From contig CAJLTZ010000104.1 of the NCBI GenBank assembly GCA_905209725.1, positions 1 to 6,956 on the forward strand: a stretch of 6,956 bases of DNA, written 5' to 3'. Of the stretch, positions 1 through 5,622 are shown piece after piece (within the stretch, counting starts at the first letter, position 1; each line of letters starts with the position of its first letter). The position numbers and the translations under genes were made by a program. Under the pieces are notes generated by a model. That model was not told where the DNA came from and did not search any database. It saw only the letters and a list, made by a program, of their open reading frames with translations. The DNA comes from an uncultured Muribaculaceae bacterium. GTDB lineage: Bacteria; Bacteroidota; Bacteroidia; Bacteroidales; Muribaculaceae.

Positions 1-62
1 AATGGAATCAGTCCTAATTTTTTCTCAATTCAAAAATTTTTATCGGACAGCAATAGATTTTT

Positions 63-974
63 TTAGTCGGCTACGGAGGTGATTTCTCGGCCGGAGAGGG
101 AATATGTGGCATGGCGCAGATAGGCGCCGAGTGCCTCATAGTCTTTGCCGAATTCTGCCTGCTTCTCCACGCTAATCGGCTCGCCGATGGTGACGTGCAG
201 CAACTTGTTGCGCTTGGCGAAGAGTTCTCGGGCAAGACATGCTGTGCGCAGAAGGATGCTGTGATGCCCGAGCCAGTCGAAATATTTCCGGTTGTGGCCG
301 TGGAAATATATTGGAATCACCGGCACCTTGGCCTTCTGGATAATCTGCAGCACGGCAGGCTGCCACTGGCGGTCGACGATAATCCCCTCCTTGTCGGTCT
401 TTCCAATGGCTCCGGCCGGGAAGAATCCCACCGGTTCGCCGGAGCGCAGCATTGAGAATGCCTCCTTGATTCCGGCCACTGAGACAGCCCTCTTGTCAGG
501 GTCGCTCGATGCGGCCTGGTCCACAGCTATGAAGTTGGGCCGCATTGCCGACAGTTGGTTGAGAATCATATTCACCATCACCTTGAATTTCGGGCGTCGA
601 CGCGTGATGATATATATCAGTGCGATGCCATCCATGGAGCCGAATGGATGATTGCTCACCGTGATGAATGCCCCTTCGGGAAAGCGGTCGAGCACCTCTT
701 CATTGTCTACCCGGAGTTTTACCTTGAATTCATCCTCGATGAGATGCTGCACAAATTTCGGGCCCGGTTCCTTGCTGAAATAGCCGTGCACGCTGTTCAC
801 CTCATCTATCTGGAAAAGATGCAGCAGCCATTTCACCAGACGCTTGTGCTTGGCGAGTCCCGGAGCCACCTTCGCCACATCGCGCAGGTTGATCACATCT
901 GGGCGCACCTCGATTCCGGGATACTCATCAAAAGTGTAGATTGTTTCCCCGTATTGATTCTTAGATGTATTCAT
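63..974 (-). CDS. PlsC-like (lysophospholipid/hemolysin-type) acyltransferase
   Basis: This 303-residue acyltransferase would transfer a fatty acyl group to a hydroxyl of a lipid precursor at the inner membrane. The catalytic NHxxxxD motif is present as NHPFGSMD at residues 108-115. GFFPAGAIGK at 183-192 corresponds to the acyl-acceptor block (FPEGT in PlsC), and VPVIPIYFHGHN at 217-228 is the fourth block. An N-terminal region of about 90 residues with no obvious membrane helix precedes the domain. The NHPxGxxDG style is closer to the hemolysin-like acyltransferases (ornithine/glycine-lipid O-acyltransferases) than to housekeeping PlsC, but that comparison is from memory. No N-acyltransferase partner of the GlsB/OlsB type is seen. 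The frame is open further upstream to an ATG at 1133, but that stretch lies inside the GtrA gene and encodes Cys/Ser/Arg-rich sequence, so I chose the ATG at 974, one base after the GtrA stop. It is the last gene of its block. The acceptor is unknown. Confidence 0.88.
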   Translation of the reverse strand: MNTSKNQYGETIYTFDEYPGIEVRPDVINLRDVAKVAPGLAKHKRLVKWLLHLFQIDEVNSVHGYFSKEPGPKFVQHLIEDEFKVKLRVDNEEVLDRFPEGAFITVSNHPFGSMDGIALIYIITRRRPKFKVMVNMILNQLSAMRPNFIAVDQAASSDPDKRAVSVAGIKEAFSMLRSGEPVGFFPAGAIGKTDKEGIIVDRQWQPAVLQIIQKAKVPVIPIYFHGHNRKYFDWLGHHSILLRTACLARELFAKRNKLLHVTIGEPISVEKQAEFGKDYEALGAYLRHATYSLSGREITSVAD

Positions 975-975
975 T

Positions 976-1524
976 TCAAACGTTTTCTGGACGTGCCTTT
1001 TTGCGCAGTCCGATTTTGTCGAGCACTTTGATGATATAGGGGTCGATGCGCGTGGCCTTGAACACAAAACTGCGCTGCAGCAGGAAGTTCCAGGCAAGCG
1101 ACACCACGAGCGAGACCGTGAGGCGCGCCACAAGGAATATCAGGTCATCGCTCATTCCTATCGACTCCAGCAGCCATTTCCAACGGCCGATGAGATAATA
1201 GCACCATTGAGTGCCGAAACTATTGAGCAGCATCGAGCCAAGCCAAACCAGCAGGAATTTCGTGAAAGCTGCACGCCATTCCACTTCCACGGCATGGAAT
1301 GTGAAGCGATAATTGATTGTATAGTTGCACACTCCGCCAATCAGGGCGCCAAGTGCGGTGGAGAGCCAGGGCGTTAGATTGCAGAAGGCGAAGAGCACGA
1401 AGGCGGACAGCATGTCGATCCAGCCGCAAAGCTGAGCCGATGCTCCGGAGCGGAGCAGCGTATACAAAAATCCGTCGTTATGAAGGAATTTGTCTTTAAG
1501 CGTTCCCCATCGAGGTCTTGCCAT
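976..1524 (-). CDS. GtrA-family membrane protein
   Basis: This 182-residue protein has four predicted membrane helices, at about residues 30-48, 53-72, 87-110 and 127-149. Both GtrA hallmarks are visible: an Asn/Arg-aromatic-Phe ending after helix 2 (NYTINYRFTF, 67-76) and its counterpart after helix 4 (WNFLLQRSFVF, 145-155). Family members, such as GtrA of Shigella phages, are thought to help move polyprenyl-phosphate sugars across the cytoplasmic membrane, or to act beside membrane glycosyltransferases. It is somewhat longer than the usual 120-150 residues because of extra polar tails at both ends, the C-terminal one rich in Lys/Arg. Its stop codon is one base before the acyltransferase start, so the two genes are almost surely co-translated. 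No GtrB-like polyprenyl-phosphate glucosyltransferase is in the window, so the sugar or lipid it handles cannot be assigned. Confidence 0.88.
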   Translation of the reverse strand: MARPRWGTLKDKFLHNDGFLYTLLRSGASAQLCGWIDMLSAFVLFAFCNLTPWLSTALGALIGGVCNYTINYRFTFHAVEVEWRAAFTKFLLVWLGSMLLNSFGTQWCYYLIGRWKWLLESIGMSDDLIFLVARLTVSLVVSLAWNFLLQRSFVFKATRIDPYIIKVLDKIGLRKKARPENV

Positions 1525-1574
1525 TGTGCAGGTTTGGTCGGGATTTACAGATTGTTAAGGGTCTCCTTCTTGTA

Positions 1575-2279
1575 TTATTTATCGTTTGCTTTCTTGTCAA
1601 AGGGCTTCGGCGGATCGATTTTGGCGAGTTTGCGGAGGTCCTTTGCCATTGATGTGATGTAAATCAGGAAGATAATCACAGCCACGATGGCGCCTACGCA
1701 ATCATATACAGTCCATTCCTCTCCGAACATTGCGACGTGTGTTTCGGGCCAGGGGTTGAAGATGTAGAGAATGAACACGGCTATTATGATGAGGCGGGCC
1801 TCGGTGGGACCCATGTTGGCGTATGTGAGGCGGAAACTGTCGAGGATGATTGTAGAGAGATATGTGTATATCGACATGCAGAGATATCCGGCGAGGATAA
1901 AGAGGGAGATGTCGAGCCTCATCACCGGAGCGAGGCCCAGACCGATGCAGAAGAGGCATGTGGTGAGGGCGTCGAGAGAGTGGTCAATGAAGAAGCCATA
2001 TTTTGGACGCTGAGTGTTGCGCACGCGGGCAAGCGTGCCGTCAAGGCTGTCGCCATACCAGTTGAGCACCAGACATCCGGCGGCTCCCCAGAGATAATTT
2101 ACATTGATGTTGGCGAGCCAGCAGAATGCTGCATAAGCAACTGCGGCCACCACTCCGAAATATGTAAGGAAATCCGATGTGACCCATTTGGGCTGATGGT
2201 TGGCAAGCTTCACGAGAAGTTTCTTCTCGGCTGCATTGAGCAGCGAAGTCTGCACTCTATTTGATGTTTCTTTACTCAT
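1575..2279 (-). CDS. CDP-alcohol phosphatidyltransferase family membrane enzyme
   Basis: This 234-residue integral membrane enzyme would join a CDP-activated alcohol (CDP-diacylglycerol or a CDP-headgroup) to a second alcohol, releasing CMP. The full catalytic signature is present: Asp77, Asp80-Gly81, Ala84-Arg85, Gly95, Asp99 and Asp103, with nine residues between AR and G. Asp103 is the expected catalytic base. A histidine (His100) follows the third Asp, in FFIDHSLDA. Around five or six hydrophobic helices can be seen, at about 38-58, 62-76, 104-120, 126-146, 160-176 and 188-208. The C-terminus is basic and cytoplasmic in character. It opens the second block, preceded by a possible promoter box and followed after 50 bases by the GtrA gene. 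The motif does not identify the alcohol: phosphatidylglycerophosphate, phosphatidylinositol-phosphate and choline/ethanolamine transferases all share it. The sequence does not obviously look like PgsA or phosphatidylserine synthase. The family is certain and the product unknown. Confidence 0.92.
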   Translation of the reverse strand: MSKETSNRVQTSLLNAAEKKLLVKLANHQPKWVTSDFLTYFGVVAAVAYAAFCWLANINVNYLWGAAGCLVLNWYGDSLDGTLARVRNTQRPKYGFFIDHSLDALTTCLFCIGLGLAPVMRLDISLFILAGYLCMSIYTYLSTIILDSFRLTYANMGPTEARLIIIAVFILYIFNPWPETHVAMFGEEWTVYDCVGAIVAVIIFLIYITSMAKDLRKLAKIDPPKPFDKKANDK

Positions 2280-2374
2280 TTTCAGTAGATCTTAGATATA
2301 TGGAATATGGCGGATGTCTCTATGTGTGGGAAAAAGAATAGCTCCGCTCTCAGATATTAAAACGTAATTAAATG

Positions 2375-2382
2375 CAAATTTA
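2375..2382 (-). promoter_or_regulatory. Possible -7 box for the lipid block, in the 2280-2406 gap
   Basis: The gap between glf and the CDP-alcohol transferase gene is A/T-rich near glf and holds TAAATTTG on the minus strand, an exact TAnnTTTG match. A TTTG sits upstream at 2395-2398, but the 12-base spacing is shorter than the usual 19 or so. Transcription would begin near 2369 and leave a leader of about 90 bases in which I see no ORF and no strong hairpin. In an A/T-rich region a chance match is quite possible. Confidence 0.42.
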
Positions 2383-2406
2383 CAATTTTTTTTGCAAATA
2401 AACCCT

Positions 2407-3558
2407 CTATTCCTTTAAAGTGGATGCGAAGAGGCTTCTTGCATTGGCTATCAGGGGTGCCATGTCGTAATATTTATATTCGGCAAGGCGACCTCCGAAC
2501 AGCACGTTTTTCTCCTTTTGTGCAAGGTTGCGATATTGGGTGTATCGTTCTTGGTTTTGGGTGTCGTTCACCGGATAGAATGGTTCCATTCCCTCCTCCC
2601 ATTCCGTGGAGTATTCTCGCGACACCACGGTGCGGGGAATGTCGTAGACGCGGTCACCAAACATCTCGAAGTGCTTGTGTTCAATCACGCGTGTATAGGG
2701 CACATCGGCAGACGTGTGATTGATTACAGCGTTCCCCTGATAATTGGGCGTGTCGAGCACTTCTGTCTCGAATCTCACTGTGCGATAAGCAAGTTTGCCG
2801 AAACGGTAATTGTAAAATTCATCAATTCTTCCAGTGAATAAAATCTTATGTGCCATTCCCTGCCATTTCTTTCTGGCGGCAAAGAAATCTGTGTCGAGAA
2901 TTACGTCAGATTTCAGCAGCAATCCTTCAATCAGAGGATTATATCCGCCGATTGGAATCCCCTGGAAAGAGTCGTTGAAATAATTATTGTCGAATGTGAA
3001 TCTGAGGGGAAGCCTGCGGATGATGAAAGCAGGGAGGTCGGCGCATTTGCGACCCCATTGCTTTTCAGTGTATTCCTTGATAAGAAGCCGATAGATATCT
3101 TTTCCTGCGAGAACGAGAGCCTGTTCCTCGAGATTGCGAGGTTCGTCGACCCCCTCGGCCTTCATTTTGTCGAGAGCTTCGCGGCGTTGGGATTCGATTA
3201 TAAGTTTCACCTTATTAGGGTCGCGCTCTCCCCAAAGCTGATAGAACGTGTTCATATTGAAGGGAAGATTGTATAATCTTCCGTCGGGGGCGAGAGCAAG
3301 GGGTGAATTTGTGAAGCGGTTGAATGGGACAATGTCGGTGACGAATCGCCATATTTCGGGGTCGGATGTATGGAAAATATGGGCGCCATATTTATGGACA
3401 TTGATACCCTCGGTGCTTTCGCAATATACATTACCGCCGGCATGGTGGCGACGATCAATCACGAGGCATCGCAATCCGTGTGCTGTGGCTACATGGGCGA
3501 AGGTGGCGCCGAAAAGGCCGGCTCCAACTATCAGATAATCATATTGGGCTTGAGACAT
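2407..3558 (-). CDS. glf: UDP-galactopyranose mutase
   Basis: This 383-residue cytosolic FAD enzyme interconverts UDP-galactopyranose and UDP-galactofuranose and supplies the Galf donor. Evidence includes the dinucleotide-binding motif GAGLFG at residues 12-17, followed by VIDRRHHAGGN (33-43), HKYGAHIFHT (55-64), FNRFTNSPLA (79-88), NLPFNMNTF (97-105) and YTEKQWGR (163-170). PAFIIRRLPLRFTFDNNYF is at 176-194, GNAVIN at 275-280, YTRVIEHKHF at 288-297, and the C-terminal FAD-site block GGRLAEYKYYDM at 355-366. These match bacterial Glf almost continuously, and the length is standard. The frame stays open upstream to an ATG at 3654, but those 32 extra codons overlap the end of the previous gene and encode Pro/Ser-rich sequence not typical of Glf. 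I therefore chose the ATG at 3558, four residues before YDYLIVGAG. It is the last gene of the Galf block, and a 127-base gap follows. Confidence 0.97.
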   Translation of the reverse strand: MSQAQYDYLIVGAGLFGATFAHVATAHGLRCLVIDRRHHAGGNVYCESTEGINVHKYGAHIFHTSDPEIWRFVTDIVPFNRFTNSPLALAPDGRLYNLPFNMNTFYQLWGERDPNKVKLIIESQRREALDKMKAEGVDEPRNLEEQALVLAGKDIYRLLIKEYTEKQWGRKCADLPAFIIRRLPLRFTFDNNYFNDSFQGIPIGGYNPLIEGLLLKSDVILDTDFFAARKKWQGMAHKILFTGRIDEFYNYRFGKLAYRTVRFETEVLDTPNYQGNAVINHTSADVPYTRVIEHKHFEMFGDRVYDIPRTVVSREYSTEWEEGMEPFYPVNDTQNQERYTQYRNLAQKEKNVLFGGRLAEYKYYDMAPLIANARSLFASTLKE

Positions 3559-3589
3559 AGGCTTGTTCTGAATTGAGAAAGGAGAGGAA

Positions 3590-4615
3590 TTAACGGATGG
3601 AGAGGGAGGCTGTGGCGCCGCTGATGGCAGCTCCGGCAAATTTTCCTGACGCAAGCCTTTCGGCCATTGCTATGACATTATTTCGCATCTGAGCGTATTG
3701 GTCAGGAGTTATGGAGGGAAGCAGGCTGTTCAGTTCCTCCATCGAGCCGATGGCGATTCCCAGACCCTCTTTTACGATAAAAGGTGCCAATGCGGCCTCT
3801 TTCCATATAATCACGGGGAGTCCGCACCGGATATAAAGCGAGGTCTTGTGAGGATTGTTGAGGCGCAGATATTCGCCGTAATTGCCGCTGCAGGTATCGG
3901 TGGAATCTCCGTCCCACACCAGTCCAAAGTCTCCTCCTGCGTTGGCAATCAAGTCGGCCGGAGATGCAAATCCCCGATAGTCGATGCTGTGGTTGCCGGC
4001 TGCCTCTGCCGCCTCGAATCCGTTGCCATAGAGCACCATTTTCCAGTTTTGGGGATTCACTGTGTAAAGGAAACTGTTTTTCCGTCGCTGTAGATTGCCG
4101 GCATATACCACGCGATAACATTCATCCGTAGAATGCTCAGGTTGAGGGCGTGCCGGGCTGAGGAAATCGAATATTCCAAGTTCGGTGATTTTAGCACTGC
4201 ATCCGCGCTCCTCGATCCATCTGCGCATCGAGGCATTATGGGCAATCACGACATCAGCGTTGGATAGTCGTTTTATTTCCTGTTCCTCGGTCAAAGCCTT
4301 GCGCCGGAAGCTTCCCAAGTCGTGAATCAGCGCCACCACCTTCGCTCTGCGCAAATGTGCCATCCTGCACACAAAGGAAAAATATTTTTTCAGAGGGTAT
4401 TGAACCACCACGACATCGCCCTTGCGAATCATGGCGCACTCCTTTATTACTCCTGCAAGATTGCGAAAGAAGTGTTTCAAGCCACCTTTCGATACCGACT
4501 GACTGAGACCCAGGTTGCGGTATCCCATATCGGTCATAATGGATTCAATATCGGTGCGGGCTTTGTTGCCGGCGCTGAGAGTTCCCTTGTAATCGCGTGC
4601 CAGATAACAATTCAT
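3590..4615 (-). CDS. WbbI-like galactofuranosyltransferase
   Basis: This 341-residue glycosyltransferase would move galactofuranose from UDP-Galf to a glycan or lipid-linked acceptor on the cytoplasmic side. It resembles, from memory, the E. coli K-12 beta-1,6-galactofuranosyltransferase WbbI along most of its length. Shared blocks are ALIHDL (95-100), YAGNL (171-175), GLVWDGDS (231-238), TCSGNYGEYL (241-250), NNPHKTSLY (253-261) and GLPVIIWKEAALAPFIV (265-281). The two-lobed layout, with the nucleotide-sugar region in the C-terminal half, fits a GT-B fold. No signal peptide or membrane segment is evident. The ATG overlaps the licD-like stop by 4 bases, and glf, which makes the donor, begins 31 bases after its stop. 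This neighbour strongly supports Galf as the donor. Acceptor and linkage are unknown. The last 15 or so residues are small and Ser/Ala-rich and probably not conserved. Confidence 0.9.
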   Translation of the reverse strand: MNCYLARDYKGTLSAGNKARTDIESIMTDMGYRNLGLSQSVSKGGLKHFFRNLAGVIKECAMIRKGDVVVVQYPLKKYFSFVCRMAHLRRAKVVALIHDLGSFRRKALTEEQEIKRLSNADVVIAHNASMRRWIEERGCSAKITELGIFDFLSPARPQPEHSTDECYRVVYAGNLQRRKNSFLYTVNPQNWKMVLYGNGFEAAEAAGNHSIDYRGFASPADLIANAGGDFGLVWDGDSTDTCSGNYGEYLRLNNPHKTSLYIRCGLPVIIWKEAALAPFIVKEGLGIAIGSMEELNSLLPSITPDQYAQMRNNVIAMAERLASGKFAGAAISGATASLSIR

Positions 4616-5505
4616 TTCTTGAGTTTTTTTGCAAGTTTGCGGGCGAGCCGTTTAAGTTGACCTTTTTCCCAGTCGCGGCGTACCTCCGGAGCCACTTCAC
4701 GCCAGGACCGGGTGGTGGACACTACAAGGTCGCCATGTGCCGTAGGACTTTTGATGGGAGTCATGTAATTGTCGCCGTAGACGGTGAGAAGATAGTTGTG
4801 GTAGCCAGCTGGGACAGGCACCTTGATGTCCTCGAATTCCATCCATTCCGTATGGTCGAAAATATGACGGTCAAAGGGGTACTTGCTGCCCGAAAATGTG
4901 ATGTGCGTCCAGAATTTCACTGCATCCATTTCAGTGGCTCTTAGACGATTTTCCAGAGACTTATAGATATTTATGAAGCCTGTTTTTTTTACTTTTCGGC
5001 GCATCCAGATTTTGCGGAACACCTGAAGCAGACGACCGGAATAAAGGATATCCAGGTCCACGGCCTTAAGGCAGCGCAACGTGTGGCTGACGTCGTGGCA
5101 TAAGAAATTCAATTCCTCCGGGTCGTCGGGACAAGCGTCGAGCACGAATATGTCGATGAATATTCCCTGATTGAATTTGCGGTATCCCTCGGATGGGCGA
5201 ATGGCAGCGGTGTTGTCGTTGCGCAATTGGGCGTGTCCGCGGAAATATCCTGGTTCCGAGTATGCGCTCTGAAGAAAATATGGATATCTGAACCATTCGT
5301 GGCCATGCTGAAGGAGGATGTCATAGTCATGGCGTGGCATCTGCATGTCAATATCGTCATCCCAGGGTATAAATCCCTTATGACGCACCGCTCCAAGCAT
5401 AGTGCCACCTTCCACCCATATCTTGAGGTTGTGCTCGGCACATACCCTAAGCAGTTCCTTAAGCAAGTCCAATTCAGCAAGCTGAAGCGCTCGAAGGTCT
5501 TCCAT
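4612..5505 (-). CDS. LicD-family phosphotransferase (surface glycan modification)
   Basis: This 297-residue soluble protein belongs to the LicD/fukutin group of the nucleotidyltransferase fold. Known members move a phospho-substituent, such as phosphocholine from CDP-choline, onto cell-surface glycans. The signature is clear: GGTMLGAVRHKGFIPWDDD at residues 33-51 continues into IDMQMPRHDYD, giving the metal-binding acidic cluster. GIFIDIFVLDACP follows at 114-126, and the late family block around VPAGYHNYLLTVYGDNY is at 231-247. The C-terminus is Lys/Arg-rich (residues 285-297), which could favour contact with the membrane. The ATG at 5505 gives the normal LicD N-terminus. A second ATG 10 bases upstream is in another frame. 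The gene is first in the Galf block and its stop overlaps the next start (ATGA), suggesting translational coupling. No choline uptake, choline kinase or CTP-transferase gene is present, so the transferred group cannot be named. Confidence in the family is high; confidence in the substrate is low. Confidence 0.93.
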   Translation of the reverse strand: MEDLRALQLAELDLLKELLRVCAEHNLKIWVEGGTMLGAVRHKGFIPWDDDIDMQMPRHDYDILLQHGHEWFRYPYFLQSAYSEPGYFRGHAQLRNDNTAAIRPSEGYRKFNQGIFIDIFVLDACPDDPEELNFLCHDVSHTLRCLKAVDLDILYSGRLLQVFRKIWMRRKVKKTGFINIYKSLENRLRATEMDAVKFWTHITFSGSKYPFDRHIFDHTEWMEFEDIKVPVPAGYHNYLLTVYGDNYMTPIKSPTAHGDLVVSTTRSWREVAPEVRRDWEKGQLKRLARKLAKKLKK

Positions 5506-5515
5506 TATCTTCCAT
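5474..5515 (-). other. Short out-of-frame upstream ORF overlapping the licD-like start
   Basis: Starting from the duplicated ATG, the reading frame encodes MEDNGRPSSASAC and then TGA, 13 codons plus stop. It begins 10 bases before and ends 32 bases inside the licD-like gene. Nothing suggests a functional peptide; if translated it would compete with the downstream start. It most likely arose simply by the 10-bp duplication. Confidence 0.3.
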
Positions 5516-5518
5516 TAT
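5499..5518. repeat. 10-bp perfect tandem repeat over the licD-like start codon
   Basis: The unit CTTCCATTAT (plus strand) occurs twice without a gap, at 5499-5508 and 5509-5518. On the minus strand this reads as two copies of ATAATGGAAG, so each copy carries an ATG in the same context (AT-AATGGAAG). The ATG at 5505 opens the long LicD frame; the one at 5515 is ten bases upstream, hence in a different frame. Confidence 0.9.
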
Positions 5519-5533
5519 TTTATATGTCAATGG

Positions 5534-5541
5534 CAAAGATA
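5534..5541 (-). promoter_or_regulatory. Bacteroidetes-type -7 box upstream of the licD-like gene
   Basis: On the minus strand the octamer TATCTTTG matches TAnnTTTG, the -7 consensus of the Bacteroidetes primary sigma factor. A clear TTTG at -33 with the expected spacing is missing. Transcription would start near 5528, leaving a leader of about 20 bases with an A/T-rich run just before the ATG, as is common in this phylum. It would drive licD-like, galactofuranosyltransferase and glf separately from folC. Confidence 0.6.
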
Positions 5542-5622
5542 AGAAAAATTTGCTAATTCGCATTGCTGAAATCAGATTAAATCCCGGACCAGCGCAAAAA
5601 TAGGAGTTTGGCGGCAAGCGAT

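Noticed and set aside
1..62. Possible terminator after the acyltransferase gene (GTCC...GGAC arms around A/T runs)
   Set aside because: Only four GC-containing pairs flank a mismatched A/T stem, and no clean T-run follows a GC-rich hairpin, so it does not meet the usual pattern of an intrinsic terminator.
555..1031. 158-codon plus-strand open frame opposite the acyltransferase
   Set aside because: It spans the opposite strand of the acyltransferase catalytic domain and the gene junction, with no family motif.
975..1133. Upstream extension of the acyltransferase (53 more codons in frame)
   Set aside because: It lies inside the GtrA gene and encodes Cys/Ser/Arg-rich sequence with no family resemblance; the ATG at 974 directly follows the GtrA stop.
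1737..2264. 175-codon plus-strand open frame opposite the CDP-alcohol transferase
   Set aside because: It is antisense to intact catalytic motifs, and its acidic, Cys/His-containing product has no recognisable domain.
2359..2366. TACGTTTT as an alternative -7 box for the CDP-alcohol transferase gene
   Set aside because: It lacks the final G of the consensus and has no TTTG at suitable distance; TAAATTTG nearby matches better.
5506..5622. Intrinsic terminator between folC and the licD-like gene
   Set aside because: I looked for a GC stem followed by a T-run on the minus strand and found none; the only supportable signal is the promoter box.
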